41,071 nucleotides of DNA, from the IMG/VR virus record IMGVR_UViG_3300009129_000029, positions 1 to 41,071 of that record. One strand, 5' to 3'. Under the pieces are notes generated by a model. It made no database searches. It saw only the letters and a program-made list of their open reading frames with translations, and was not told where the DNA came from. This stretch comes from a virus. Shown one piece after another: positions 8,029 to 16,284 of this stretch. Each line of letters starts with the position of its first letter. Positions within the stretch are counted from its first letter, which is position 1. A program made the position numbers and the translations under genes.

Positions 8029-8229
8029 TTAGAACTCGTATGTTTGTGTGTCTGTTTCGTCTGGCTCTGGCTTGATTACGCCGCCGTCTACCAATGCAGT
8101 GAGGAGCGTAGCCACGACTCCCTCAAAATATGACAGCCGCTGCTCTAAAGTTTCCACCTCAGAGGTTAATGTTTGACAGTGGCGTGTCAATAACTCTACC
8201 TGATTCTCCCACATGTCTCTGGTGTTCAT
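8029..8229 (-). CDS. Short coiled-coil protein
   Basis: The 66-residue product has a regular heptad coiled coil over residues 6-50 (NQVELLTRHCQTLTSEVETL onward) and an acidic, disordered tail (KPEPDETDTQTYEF). AGGTGA precedes the ATG at 8229, three bases after the upstream stop. Function is unknown. It could be an oligomerisation partner of a neighbouring protein. Confidence 0.65.
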   Translation of the reverse strand: MNTRDMWENQVELLTRHCQTLTSEVETLEQRLSYFEGVVATLLTALVDGGVIKPEPDETDTQTYEF

Positions 8230-8232
8230 GTC

Positions 8233-8406
8233 TCACCTATAAACCGGGACTCGCACGAAGAGGATGTAGCCCTCCCGCTTCTTCCAGTTGTTCTCTTTGG
8301 TGTATAACTCCTTGGCTTCGCTGCTTGAGTTCGCAGTCACTGAGCCAAGATCTGTATACTTCTTAGTCTTGCTGTTATATTCACTGATTTGAAATGTTTC
8401 TTTCAT
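8233..8406 (-). CDS. Unidentified 57-residue protein
   Basis: The start at ATG 8406 (MKETFQISEYNSKTKKY) has GGAG 6 bases upstream, and that ribosome site overlaps the stop of the membrane protein gene. An in-frame upstream ATG at 8430 is less likely because it lies inside that gene. The product is small, basic and soluble, with an Ala/Glu helix (SSSEAKELYTKENNWKKR) and a beta-like C-terminus (GYILFVRVPVYR). No family is recognised. Confidence 0.65.
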   Translation of the reverse strand: MKETFQISEYNSKTKKYTDLGSVTANSSSEAKELYTKENNWKKREGYILFVRVPVYR

Positions 8407-8407
8407 A

Positions 8408-8758
8408 TTATCTCCAAAATAGCTGCACACCCATGATGCAGAATGATAAGGCGATGCAAATCATCGTCTTAGTTGTAAACATGCTCTCCTCTAGTAAGAG
8501 CCATGTAAGTACCGGGAACACAAGGTATGAGCATGCAAATCCCATGAATCGGGCTGACCATGCCTCCCCTGTCTCCTCAAAAATGTAGCGGGTCGCCATC
8601 CAGAAACTCAACCCAACAGGGATAGAGTAGATGCCGACCGCCAGTAAAGGTTTATCTTTCCACCATTCCCACGCAAACTGGGAATTCAGTTGGAACCATG
8701 CGCAAACATGCCCAAGAAAGAAAAAACCAAGCCCATAAAAAAAGTTAACACTAGGCAT
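8408..8758 (-). CDS. Four-helix membrane protein, DMT-like
   Basis: The 116-residue protein is mostly hydrophobic with about four membrane segments, near residues 3-22, 36-56, 68-88 and 94-113. The pattern LTWLLLEESMFTTKTMICIA resembles half of a drug/metabolite-transporter (EamA-type) unit, and small proteins of this kind occur in marine T4-like phages. Whether it transports anything is unknown. Its ATG at 8758 overlaps the peptidase stop by 8 bases and has GGAG upstream. Confidence 0.7.
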   Translation of the reverse strand: MPSVNFFYGLGFFFLGHVCAWFQLNSQFAWEWWKDKPLLAVGIYSIPVGLSFWMATRYIFEETGEAWSARFMGFACSYLVFPVLTWLLLEESMFTTKTMICIALSFCIMGVQLFWR

Positions 8759-9242
8759 TCTTGCTCCATTCTAAATATTTGTAAAGTGCGCTGGTTACCA
8801 TCGAGTGCCATACGCTGTCGTCAATTGGGATCTGAAAATCCTCTGCTATCTCTCGACCCTTCTCCCAAGCCATCACTTCTTCTCTCAGGGTGTCAATCTT
8901 GTGTGCGCGGGTGGCGCGTCTACCGTTAACAACTGCAGCCGGGTAGCGGCGTTTGTGATCTCTCTCACATTCTCGCAACAGCACATGCCCTGCCTCATGC
9001 AGCAAAAGATATAACTGGCGCTGACGAGTGACACGGTTGTTTACCACAATGAAATCACCGGGAACAATGCCTCGACGGTCATGGAACAACGCTGTTTCAC
9101 CATCGCGTTCAAACACAACTTGTAACTCATACTCTATCTCTAAAAAACTTACGATTCTTTCGATGTATTCTTTATAAAGTGCTGTTCCGCTTGGCTCGTT
9201 GTCTTCTCTTCTTTTCGCAAGGCTCACAGTCTCCATCTTCAT
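8751..9242 (-). CDS. HExxH zinc-peptidase-like protein
   Basis: The 163-residue protein has a clear zinc-metallopeptidase helix, LYLLLHEAGHVLLREC, with an HExxH motif (HEAGH). A downstream Glu in REEVMAWEKGREIAEDF is the likely third ligand, as in the ImmA/IrrE (COG2856) family. It might cleave a regulatory protein such as a repressor, but the substrate is unknown. The start is uncertain: ATG 9242 or 9236 overlaps the previous gene by about 70 bases, and no start codon lies closer to its stop. Family placement rests on the motif and overall length. Confidence 0.75.
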   Translation of the reverse strand: MKMETVSLAKRREDNEPSGTALYKEYIERIVSFLEIEYELQVVFERDGETALFHDRRGIVPGDFIVVNNRVTRQRQLYLLLHEAGHVLLRECERDHKRRYPAAVVNGRRATRAHKIDTLREEVMAWEKGREIAEDFQIPIDDSVWHSMVTSALYKYLEWSKNA

Positions 9243-9489
9243 CCATCCCTAAGTGTTCTTTTAATTCTGGCAAACCGCCAATTACTTCTTCATCCCCATT
9301 TATATCGCACTTCACAACCAAAGGCAAGGCTGGCCACCTATATTTTTTGCCAACAAATACCTGCATCTCTGGGCTCTTGTCCATAAAGGTTAGTGCATAC
9401 TCATAACCTGACTTGTCCAAAGTCTTGACGGATACAATAGTCAGCGGATCATGACCTGTTCCGTACACTTGGTAAAACATTACTGCCAT
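9172..9489 (-). CDS. Glutaredoxin-like protein lacking the N-terminal CxxC
   Basis: The 105-residue protein follows the glutaredoxin layout: a first strand (MFYQVYGTG), helix with DKSGYEYA, the cis-Pro region WPALPLVV, and the final IGGLPELKEHLG. The redox motif CPxC expected after the first strand is absent (GHDPLTIVSVK). Instead a CEPC pair sits in the basic C-terminal tail. It is therefore unlikely to be a normal glutaredoxin, and may bind a partner or metal. The gene starts 2 bases past the upstream stop. The fold assignment is by pattern only. Confidence 0.55.
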   Translation of the reverse strand: MAVMFYQVYGTGHDPLTIVSVKTLDKSGYEYALTFMDKSPEMQVFVGKKYRWPALPLVVKCDINGDEEVIGGLPELKEHLGMDEDGDCEPCEKKRRQRAKRNSTL

Positions 9490-9491
9490 TC

Positions 9492-9788
9492 TTATCCCTT
9501 TAACAACTGTTGAGTAGATATGTTTAGCTTATCCTCAATCAGTGTGATGCCGCCGACGACCACGATATCCATACCACCGTTGCCTCGGCTCATTTGAATC
9601 TTAGTAAACTCTTGGCGTGCGTCCAAACCTTCCGGCAAGCTGCCTTCTTGTAAGAGCGAAGATGCTCGGGCGTCTGGGCGCAAGCATACAACATAATCTG
9701 GATTCACTATGACTTCGCGGAGAGTCCACTTGTCCTTTGTTCTTTGGGTGGGCTGTTCATAAAGTTCCACCAGTTTAATTCCCTTCAT
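9492..9788 (-). CDS. Unidentified 98-residue protein
   Basis: The ATG at 9788 overlaps the upstream TGA as ATGA. The product MKGIKLVELYEQPTQRTKDK continues into a beta-rich middle (TLREVIVNPDYVVCLRP) and a segment GGMDIVVVGGITLIEDKLN. There is no membrane segment and no recognised motif. It belongs to the run of small coupled genes between GroEL and the mannose genes. Confidence 0.65.
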   Translation of the reverse strand: MKGIKLVELYEQPTQRTKDKWTLREVIVNPDYVVCLRPDARASSLLQEGSLPEGLDARQEFTKIQMSRGNGGMDIVVVGGITLIEDKLNISTQQLLKG

Positions 9789-10039
9789 CGTACTTCCTCC
9801 TTATAAGGGTAGACATGTCTTTTATTAGCGTTCATTCTGCGACCCTGAACAAATACGATCACCGTATCTGACAGTTCATCTATTACTACTCCGGTAGTTG
9901 GAGCCTCTGTTTTCATAGGGATTCCCGTATCCTGTCCGGTCGAGGACCACAGAACAACGTTCGATGGGATATGTACCAAGTCGCCAATAACAAATTTAGG
10001 GTTATTCACTTGTGACTGATATGTTTTCTTCACTGCCAT
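9785..10039 (-). CDS. Small beta-barrel-like protein (84 residues)
   Basis: The start chosen is ATG 10039 (MAVKKTYQSQVNNPKF), with AAGGAAA 7 bases upstream. It overlaps the previous gene by 38 bases. The region FVIGDLVHIPSNVVLW and TGVVIDELSDTVIVFVQGRR resembles small SH3- or KOW-like barrels that carry many phage accessory proteins, but this is only an impression. No function can be assigned. Confidence 0.65.
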   Translation of the reverse strand: MAVKKTYQSQVNNPKFVIGDLVHIPSNVVLWSSTGQDTGIPMKTEAPTTGVVIDELSDTVIVFVQGRRMNANKRHVYPYKEEVR

Positions 10040-10307
10040 CAACGTTTCCTTGTATTGCGTTGTTATATCCTGAGAGCAACGCCGATGCGTCTTCAAGCCT
10101 CTGGTCGATAGAGGCAAGCTTCTTGCGAGTATCATCAATAACTTTCAGGATCTCTTCGCCCTTTAGCACGTCGCGTACCGAACCATCGTCAATCGCGCCA
10201 ACGTGGTTGGACAAGATCAGCAAGGCTTTGCCACTGTCTCTCATAAATTCAGTAATCAAGCCGGGAATGTTTTCCAACTCTTCTGAATAAGTGATGTTAA
10301 CTCTCAT
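10002..10307 (-). CDS. Coiled-coil protein of 101 residues
   Basis: The ATG at 10307 has GGAG 5 bases upstream. The protein begins MRVNITYSEELENIPGLITE and continues with helices, including a heptad stretch (DDTRKKLASIDQRLEDASAL). The C-terminus is acidic and polar. It resembles small phage proteins of unknown role. The 3' end overlaps the next gene by 38 bases. Confidence 0.65.
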   Translation of the reverse strand: MRVNITYSEELENIPGLITEFMRDSGKALLILSNHVGAIDDGSVRDVLKGEEILKVIDDTRKKLASIDQRLEDASALLSGYNNAIQGNVDGSEENISVTSE

Positions 10308-10327
10308 CTATACTCCAATAGATACTG

Positions 10328-10657
10328 TTACGGGGTTGTGATCATTCCCCAAATGCTATTCATAACTAGTGCTATCGTCAAACTTACGATAGACCACACA
10401 ACCTTAGTGTTACTAGCCTTCCACGACTCCAACTGAACAATGCGTGCTTCAAGCTGGGCATGTCTGGCGTACAGCCCCTTGTCAGGGTTGTACATTGCCT
10501 CTTTAATCTTAGAAATGTCATCAGCCATGCCGTCGATATCAACCTTGATACCTTCGATGCCATTACCCAACACATCGATCTTAGCGCCCAATCCGGTAAT
10601 CGACTGAGTTAACTCTATCATCATAGCGTTGGTCATATTTTGAAAATCGTCGCTCAT
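10328..10657 (-). CDS. Membrane-anchored coiled-coil protein
   Basis: The 109-residue protein has a long N-terminal coiled coil (residues about 5-80) with a YNPDKGLYAR element, then a single C-terminal membrane segment (VVWSIVSLTIALVMNSIWGM). This layout resembles XhlA-type and related phage membrane proteins that accompany lysis or entry. No ribosome site precedes the ATG. Instead the 15 bases after the groEL stop are almost entirely ACTATTTATAAC, one of the four copies of that motif. Function is inferred only from topology. Confidence 0.7.
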   Translation of the reverse strand: MSDDFQNMTNAMMIELTQSITGLGAKIDVLGNGIEGIKVDIDGMADDISKIKEAMYNPDKGLYARHAQLEARIVQLESWKASNTKVVWSIVSLTIALVMNSIWGMITTP

Positions 10658-10660
10658 GTT

Positions 10661-10669
10661 ATAAATAGT
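10661..10669 (-). promoter_or_regulatory. ACTATTTAT motif, copy 2 of 4
   Basis: The 9-mer fills the gap between the groEL stop and the next ATG (ACTATTTAT-AAC-ATG). The plus-strand reading at 10660-10667 is an exact T4 late octamer TATAAATA, but it points against the genes. With the motif this close to the ATG, it cannot be a normal -10 element for that gene alone. Confidence 0.45.
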
Positions 10670-10672
10670 TCA

Positions 10673-12253
10673 TCAGCCAACAACTGCATGACTAGTTGTT
10701 AACAAAGTGCCGGCTGCGGAAGCAGCGTTCTGCAGTGCGCACCTTGTAACCTTTACGGGATCAATCACCCCTACTGCGATCAAATCGCACATGGCTCCAG
10801 CGTAGAAATCCCAGCCTTCATTGGCTGACCCAGCCAGCACTCTCTCTGTCACAAGATCCGCGCTCTGCCCTGCGTTCTTTGCCATCTGTCGCAGCGGAGC
10901 GAACACTGCATTCTTTACAATCTCAATGCCAGCACTCTGCTCGTCGGTGGGGGCTTCAACTGATAGATTGCTTGCGGCACGGATTAGGGCTACGCCACCA
11001 CCGGCAACGATCCCCTCTTGCTGTGCAGACCTGACTGCCTCTAGAGCATCTTCAATTCGATGACGCTTCTCGGTCATTTCGATTTCGGTAGCCGCTCCAA
11101 CCTTAATAACTGCAACACCACTAGCCAGCCGAGTGATGCGCTCTTGGATCTTCTCGCACGCATGCAAGTCTTCCGTCTCCTTCAACTCTACCTTAAGATT
11201 TTCAATCTTCTCTTCAATCTTCGTGTAGTCTCCTGCGCCACCAGCGATAGTGGTGGAGCCCTTGGTGATCTCAATCGTCTTACATGTGCCAAGATGTTCA
11301 AGTGTCACATCAGACGGAGACATGGCATCAACCTGCGAGACATAGGTGGCGCCCACAGACAGTGCAAGATCCTGCATGATGTTCGTGCGATCCTCTCCGT
11401 AGCGTGGCGCCTTGATGGACGCAACCTTAATACCTGAGTTCATTTCCTGACGGCGAACCGCGTTCATAATCAGAGCAGCCAGTGCCTGCCCCTCTACCTC
11501 GTCAGCAACAATAATAAGTGGTCGGGTGCTGCGGTCAGCAATCTCCAACACTGGCAAAATCTCATCCACTCTCTCGATCTTGGCATCAGTCACCATGATT
11601 AGCGGATTCTCATAGCGTACATGGCGACGGCGCGGGTCGGTGATGAATGCAGTGGCTGTGTAGCCTGACGCAAACCTAAAGCCTTCGATCAGATCCAAGC
11701 TAGTCTCCAAGCTGCGAGCCTCTTCAACTGTCACGGCTCCATCCTTGCCGACGCTATCAACCGCAGTGGCTACGATGTTGCCTAGGGTGCGGTCGTTGTT
11801 GGCAGAGATAGTTGCAACGTGGGCAATGTCTTCCTTACTCCGAATCGGCTGCGCCATCTCTTGCAGGTTAGTAACGATGCCATCGACAGCTAGACCGATG
11901 CCGCGTTGCAGTTCAATCGGTGACATGCCTGCGACCAGATATCTCTGCGACTGGTTCAGAATAGCGCGAGCTAACACGGTTGCGGTGGTAGTGCCATCAC
12001 CAGCAGAGGCGTTGGTCTGTGCCGACACCTGTTTGATGACCTGTGCCCCCACATTCTCAAATGGATCTTCTAAGTCCACATAGTTAGCGACAGTCACACC
12101 GTCTTTAGTAATCACCGGGTTGCCATTCTCTGTTTTCAGGATGACGTTCCTGCCACGGGGTCCAAGCGTTGCCGCTGTGTAATCAGCCAACAAGTTAACC
12201 CCTGTTAGAATCTTCTTGTTTAACTCAGTACCCTTACAAAATTGCCTAGGCAA
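10673..12253 (-). CDS. groEL: Phage-encoded GroEL chaperonin
   Basis: The 526-residue group I chaperonin folds proteins in an ATP-driven double ring with a GroES-type lid. It has the ATP-site motif GDGTTT at residues 85-90 (Asp86) and the catalytic Asp in HRIEDALEAVRSAQ, followed by VAGGGVALIRA. The usual C-terminal Gly-Gly-Met repeat is missing; it ends in SHAVVG. Translation starts at a TTG at 12253-12251 with AGAGG 6 bases upstream. A perfect sigma-70 promoter lies just ahead. A GroES-like gene is present 15 kb upstream, so a phage-specific chaperonin pair is likely, perhaps for folding capsid or tail proteins. A short hairpin lies at the 3' end. Confidence 0.95.
   Translation of the reverse strand: MPRQFCKGTELNKKILTGVNLLADYTAATLGPRGRNVILKTENGNPVITKDGVTVANYVDLEDPFENVGAQVIKQVSAQTNASAGDGTTTATVLARAILNQSQRYLVAGMSPIELQRGIGLAVDGIVTNLQEMAQPIRSKEDIAHVATISANNDRTLGNIVATAVDSVGKDGAVTVEEARSLETSLDLIEGFRFASGYTATAFITDPRRRHVRYENPLIMVTDAKIERVDEILPVLEIADRSTRPLIIVADEVEGQALAALIMNAVRRQEMNSGIKVASIKAPRYGEDRTNIMQDLALSVGATYVSQVDAMSPSDVTLEHLGTCKTIEITKGSTTIAGGAGDYTKIEEKIENLKVELKETEDLHACEKIQERITRLASGVAVIKVGAATEIEMTEKRHRIEDALEAVRSAQQEGIVAGGGVALIRAASNLSVEAPTDEQSAGIEIVKNAVFAPLRQMAKNAGQSADLVTERVLAGSANEGWDFYAGAMCDLIAVGVIDPVKVTRCALQNAASAAGTLLTTSHAVVG
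10679..10700 (-). other. Hairpin at the 3' end of groEL
   Basis: AACAACT (10679-10685) and AGTTGTT (10694-10700) form a perfect 7-bp stem with an 8-base loop, inside the last codons of groEL. No T-run follows, so it is at most a weak terminator or an RNA-stability element. It lies directly upstream of the ACTATTTAT motif. Confidence 0.35.
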
Positions 12254-12277
12254 TATACACCTCTCATATTATGGTTT

Positions 12278-12306
12278 ATTATACCCCAACTACACGGGGT
12301 TGTCAA
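12278..12306 (-). promoter_or_regulatory. Consensus sigma-70 promoter of groEL
   Basis: On the minus strand TTGACA (12306-12301) is followed by a 17-base spacer and TATAAT (12283-12278), a perfect match to the bacterial housekeeping promoter. The spacer contains the dyad CCCC-GTGTAGTT-GGGG. The promoter lies between the 650-residue gene and groEL and is 25 bases from the TTG start, so the host RNA polymerase can transcribe groEL strongly. Confidence 0.85.
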
Positions 12307-12312
12307 ATTGTT

Positions 12313-14265
12313 TTATTCAGAACCTTCGGTTTCTTTTGTGAGCGTGGTGACAATCGTATTGCCATCGTTGATCGCTTCTTTGGCATAGCCTGCGGCATGG
12401 TCCCGCCGCTTTGAACTGAAGTATTTTCCGATGTTCGTAGCAAAACCTTTTGTTGTTTCCAACAGAGTCATCACATCGCCTTCCATCTTCTCGATATAGA
12501 TGTCAGCACACTTGTTGATGTTGTCAGACGACAAGTTGAGGATACCATAGAACTGAACAGTGGCTAGCTTTCTCATGTTAGTCATCTCGGTTCTAGTGAT
12601 CGTCCACTGGCTACCGCCTTCCTTACCTGACTCAGCGAGAAGCCTTTCTTCTGCCATCAGTCGCTTTTCTCTTTCGTGAAACTCTCCGAAGAAAGATTCC
12701 GAAACCTGTTGGGCTGCAGCGTACGCCTTATCATAAGCCCGCTTCAAGCCCTTAACTGTCTTCTCATCAGTAATCTCTGGATGCTTCGCCAACCAAGCCT
12801 CAAAGCTTCCCTTGCCGGTTGCAGCATCGGACTCTGCTTGCTCTGCAGCTTCAAGCCCCATGCCCTGTACGCGGGCTGCTTTGTCAAACTTATCTCTCTT
12901 TTTCTGTGGGTTAGGTGGCAGCGCTGCGGCTTCGTCAAAGTTTCCTTCGGCGTCTAGGTTCTTATAGAACATGCCCCTGCCCTTTGTGTAGCCCGGTGTT
13001 TGTTGAAGGATCTGGAACATCTGTAGCTTCCACTCGGGAGAGTCATTCCAGTTTTTAATGTGTCCTGCCAAAGTCGGACCCATTTTACCGAGAAGAGCCT
13101 TCTCATTATTAGACTCGCCCATGATATCTATGAAGTTGTTGCGATCAATAATAAAATCCCAGATTGCCAACTCAGAAACATTATCGCCCTCGACATTCTT
13201 TCGAGCGATAAGGTACTTAATCTGTGGGACGCCAGAGCCGCCGCGAATAAACAGATAGTCTACAAGGTTAGTAAAGCTTCCATGAATGCCTGTGTCTGGG
13301 CTAAGCAGCTTCAAACTAACTGGTTCATTGTCGCCGGTAACAAAGTCTTCAATAGGCAGCGTGCCGCCGACACGCCCAGCGATCTGCTTGCCGCCTGTGA
13401 CTGCTGCCATGAAGCCTTCAAAGACGAAGCCGGCTGAAGACTCACTATAATCGTTCAGTGTAGCCTGAAGCGCCTCGATGATCTGCATCATGTTCAACAC
13501 TGCATTGAATCTGCCGCCGCGTGCTTTGTTGATTGCCTCCTTCGGATCGATGAAGGAGTTAATATGTAGGATTCGTGATTTAATGTCTGGCTGTCTTGTG
13601 ATCGAAGCAAAGATTCTCTCAATGTCTTGGCGCGATTGGCTGCTGGGATCTCCCCAAGCCTCGTTAGGAACCAGTGAGGGGATATCAATCTTGTAACTGA
13701 AGCGACCTCCCTTCTTTCTCTCATTCATCTGCTGCATGCCGCGTGCATCTTGCATCGACTGTTGGGTAAGCATTGCCCGAAGATCCTCTTCCTCGATGCC
13801 GCTGTCAGCAAGAAGCTTAATAGCTGCAACCATGTCAGAGTCTACGCCAAGCATTAGAAGCTGACGATAGATCTCTTTCCACTGCTCGGGAGGTAGCCTG
13901 CCCTCTGCGATGTTCCCTCCGCCAGACGAAGGCGAGCCTCTGGTGGCGAGTCCTTGTGGATCATCGAAGTGAAGCATCACCGAATCAACCATCGCTGGGT
14001 CAGGTGCGCCCATGACTTGAGCGACGACCCGTTCAATTGTGGGGCGATCATTCTCAGCGCCGAGTGGCACCTTTGTCGCGATCATCTCAGGGTTAATGTT
14101 TGTATCAAAGCCTGCCGGGTCCGAACGGGATGCGATATCGGGATATGAATCTCCGATAGTCTCCTCGATCATCTCAACCAACATCTCAAAGCTTACTGAT
14201 GCAGCCGGTGCCTTGGTTGTGGCGAAGTAGCTCTCGATGAGCCTGTCTAATTCTTTGTTTGCCAT
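12313..14265 (-). CDS. Unidentified 650-residue protein, possible virion nuclease-like
   Basis: The N-terminus (MANKELDRLIESYF) has an LxE site (LIE-S) near residue 11, like other leader-bearing proteins here. The middle contains FVFEGFMAAVTGGKQ, LPIEDFV and PVSLKLLS: Glu, Asp and SLK spaced as in restriction-endonuclease-like folds. This suggests, but does not show, a PD-(D/E)xK core at about residues 280-330. The C-terminal third is helical and ends acidic (TKETEGSE). It starts 7 bases after the lysin stop with no good ribosome site. Function is unknown. Confidence 0.7.
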   Translation of the reverse strand: MANKELDRLIESYFATTKAPAASVSFEMLVEMIEETIGDSYPDIASRSDPAGFDTNINPEMIATKVPLGAENDRPTIERVVAQVMGAPDPAMVDSVMLHFDDPQGLATRGSPSSGGGNIAEGRLPPEQWKEIYRQLLMLGVDSDMVAAIKLLADSGIEEEDLRAMLTQQSMQDARGMQQMNERKKGGRFSYKIDIPSLVPNEAWGDPSSQSRQDIERIFASITRQPDIKSRILHINSFIDPKEAINKARGGRFNAVLNMMQIIEALQATLNDYSESSAGFVFEGFMAAVTGGKQIAGRVGGTLPIEDFVTGDNEPVSLKLLSPDTGIHGSFTNLVDYLFIRGGSGVPQIKYLIARKNVEGDNVSELAIWDFIIDRNNFIDIMGESNNEKALLGKMGPTLAGHIKNWNDSPEWKLQMFQILQQTPGYTKGRGMFYKNLDAEGNFDEAAALPPNPQKKRDKFDKAARVQGMGLEAAEQAESDAATGKGSFEAWLAKHPEITDEKTVKGLKRAYDKAYAAAQQVSESFFGEFHEREKRLMAEERLLAESGKEGGSQWTITRTEMTNMRKLATVQFYGILNLSSDNINKCADIYIEKMEGDVMTLLETTKGFATNIGKYFSSKRRDHAAGYAKEAINDGNTIVTTLTKETEGSE

Positions 14266-14272
14266 GTATTAA

Positions 14273-15220
14273 TTAGTCCTCTATTTCCTCTTTAACCTCA
14301 TTGGCTATAGCCAAAAGATCCAAACCTGCACAATCAATCTTACGTCTGGTCAGATGATAGTGGCTTATAAATCCTTTAAACTTCCCAAGCGCTGCCTGAT
14401 TGTCAACGCGGGTGCTAGTCTGACCGTCCCTCTCTGGCACGTCTAGCGGAATCCCGATACCCTCATGGACTGCTTTCCACAAGGCTTTGAGTGCTCTGAT
14501 CTGTACCGGGTAGAAGTCCAGAAACGGATCTAGTTTATTGCCATGGACCCACGCCGCATCTTGTATTGGACGCTCGCCAAACCCATTCTTCTTATACCAA
14601 CTCTGATACTTGGTGTAGTATGCGTTGCTAATCTCTACGCCGATAGACTTGTGATTTACTTTACCGTTGCCGGCATGCCATGCGCCGTGCTGTGTGTCTA
14701 ATAGCTGATAGATTGTGCCGTCGTTGTCGATGCAGAAGTGTACCGAGATCCCTCGGCGACCCAATACCAGTGCGCATGATTCAGAAGACAGGCACACGTC
14801 CCAATGATTGACGAAGATGGTGGGCTTGCGATCAGGCTTGCCAGCATAGTCATAATAGCTGTTCTCGTCACAGTCTAGTCCCAAGGGCTCATCCCACAAG
14901 ACTACCCTATCCCAATCAATCTCCAAGAACTGTCCGTTGTGAACGATATACTTCGTGTCTCGGCAGGCTTTGTCGCCGCGCATATAAGGTGACTCATGCG
15001 GAATATGATCTGAAATCTCTGCTTCGCGCTCAGTCCAGATTCTCCTATACGTCGCAGGACCGACCAGCCCATCGGCAGTCAGCCCCATCCCTCTCTGCCA
15101 CTCCTTAACAGCTTCAACAAGATCGTCGTCATTATATTCGCAGCCGAACCATGATGGTTTCCAGCCCAACGAGTCTTGTGAAGATTTATTATAAAATACT
15201 TTGTCCACAGCCATGTCCAT
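14273..15220 (-). CDS. Peptidoglycan amidase lysin with PG-binding domain
   Basis: The product has an N-terminal peptidoglycan-binding domain (DDDLVEAVKEWQRGMGLTAD, then GLVGPATYRRIW) and a C-terminal amidase_2 domain. Zinc ligands are visible as His in FVNHWDVC, His in QHGAWHAGN and the ISHYHLTRRKIDCAGLD region. It should cut the N-acetylmuramoyl-L-alanine bond to release progeny or aid entry. There is no signal peptide, so it needs a holin; membrane genes nearby are candidates. I chose ATG 15220, downstream of the ClpP stop; starts at 15214, 15259 or TTG 15265 are possible. Confidence 0.85.
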   Translation of the reverse strand: MDMAVDKVFYNKSSQDSLGWKPSWFGCEYNDDDLVEAVKEWQRGMGLTADGLVGPATYRRIWTEREAEISDHIPHESPYMRGDKACRDTKYIVHNGQFLEIDWDRVVLWDEPLGLDCDENSYYDYAGKPDRKPTIFVNHWDVCLSSESCALVLGRRGISVHFCIDNDGTIYQLLDTQHGAWHAGNGKVNHKSIGVEISNAYYTKYQSWYKKNGFGERPIQDAAWVHGNKLDPFLDFYPVQIRALKALWKAVHEGIGIPLDVPERDGQTSTRVDNQAALGKFKGFISHYHLTRRKIDCAGLDLLAIANEVKEEIED

Positions 15221-15233
15221 AAGGTTAATAATA

Positions 15234-15896
15234 TCAGACGATAATATCTGCGATACCATACTCAACAGCTTCTGACGCTGAGAGATAAATGTTCACCTTT
15301 CTTTCCAACAGTTTCTTAAGAGTCCGCTTGGTCAGGCTAGTCTCTTTAACCAGCGCCTCCATGTATGTATCTTGAGAGTTTCTAATCTCTTCCATCTCAT
15401 TCTCTAGATTGTGAATCGAGCCGTGGTTGCCACCAATGACCGAATGAATCATAACGCGACAGTTCGCGCCAATCTTTCGCTTGCCCTTGGTACCAGCAGC
15501 AAGCAGTAGCACGCCAGCAGACATGACCTTGCCAAGCCCGAAGGTGTGAATCTCACAGTCCTTCTGGATTACGCGCATCACATCATACAACGCGAACATA
15601 TCGTCAGCACTGCCACCGTAGGTAGAGATGATCATCTCCATCGGCTCCCATACTTCCTTGCCTTCTTCATCTTCAGACTTGCCCGAATGATGTAAGACCA
15701 GTAGCCCGCTCAACGTTTCGCGGGACTTGCGCTCGTCAATGTCTCCATAAAGACCAACAACGCGCATCTCTTCATCTGGCACATCAAGCCCTAGGGCTGC
15801 AGCCAACTGCTCAGCCGACACTTCTTCTCCGACTAGTTCTTCTTCTTTCTCTTCCTTTTTCTCATTATCAGCTTTCTTTCTCGGTGCCATCAACAT
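15234..15896 (-). CDS. ClpP-like serine protease 1
   Basis: The 220-residue protein is a ClpP/crotonase-fold protease with a charged 40-residue N-terminal extension (KKADNEKKEEKEEE). The nucleophile Ser126 is in GKVMSAGVLLLAAG and His151 is in RVMIHS. At the third triad position the expected Asp is Asn202 (ERKVNIYLSASEA), so activity may be altered or depend on a partner. In phages such proteins can serve in capsid maturation as well as proteolysis. The ATG at 15896 overlaps the upstream TAA as TAATG, with AAGGA 8 bases upstream. A second ClpP-like gene is at 20905-21516. Confidence 0.85.
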   Translation of the reverse strand: MLMAPRKKADNEKKEEKEEELVGEEVSAEQLAAALGLDVPDEEMRVVGLYGDIDERKSRETLSGLLVLHHSGKSEDEEGKEVWEPMEMIISTYGGSADDMFALYDVMRVIQKDCEIHTFGLGKVMSAGVLLLAAGTKGKRKIGANCRVMIHSVIGGNHGSIHNLENEMEEIRNSQDTYMEALVKETSLTKRTLKKLLERKVNIYLSASEAVEYGIADIIV

Positions 15897-16270
15897 TACA
15901 ACTTCCTTCTGTTTTCTTGAAAATGCTTAACAGCGCCGTTCCAGTCATTAAATTGAACCTGACGCCTGAATACAGCAGGGTACGAAGACAGATAGTTGTC
16001 AACTGCTACCCTCTTCCACCTTTCGTACTCGTAATCATCTACGTTTCTCTGCCGAGTTGCGGTGGCTGAGTCTCCGAGATCTTCTGCGATACGGTATTTC
16101 ATTGCGCGAACGAACTCAACGTCTTCCGCAACTGAAACCATCAACTTTAATGTTTGTAGTCCGGTCTTCTCGACAAGCAACGCCACTCTTCCTAAGTGCA
16201 TTAAGTTTGCGAGAGTCCAGCCCAGCATATATCCGATAAGCCCTGCTAGACCTAACGATGCATACCCCAT
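15896..16270 (-). CDS. Membrane-anchored 124-residue protein
   Basis: The protein has a hydrophobic N-terminal segment (GLAGLIGYMLGWTLANLM) at about residues 7-24, likely a membrane anchor, then a helical cytoplasmic part with many charges (DDYEYERWKRVAVDNYLSSY). The start is excellent: GGAGGTAGA-ATG at 16270. It follows a strong hairpin at 16285-16323. It is coupled to ClpP-like protease 1. Function is unknown. Confidence 0.7.
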   Translation of the reverse strand: MGYASLGLAGLIGYMLGWTLANLMHLGRVALLVEKTGLQTLKLMVSVAEDVEFVRAMKYRIAEDLGDSATATRQRNVDDYEYERWKRVAVDNYLSSYPAVFRRQVQFNDWNGAVKHFQENRRKL

Positions 16271-16284
16271 TCTACCTCCAATGT

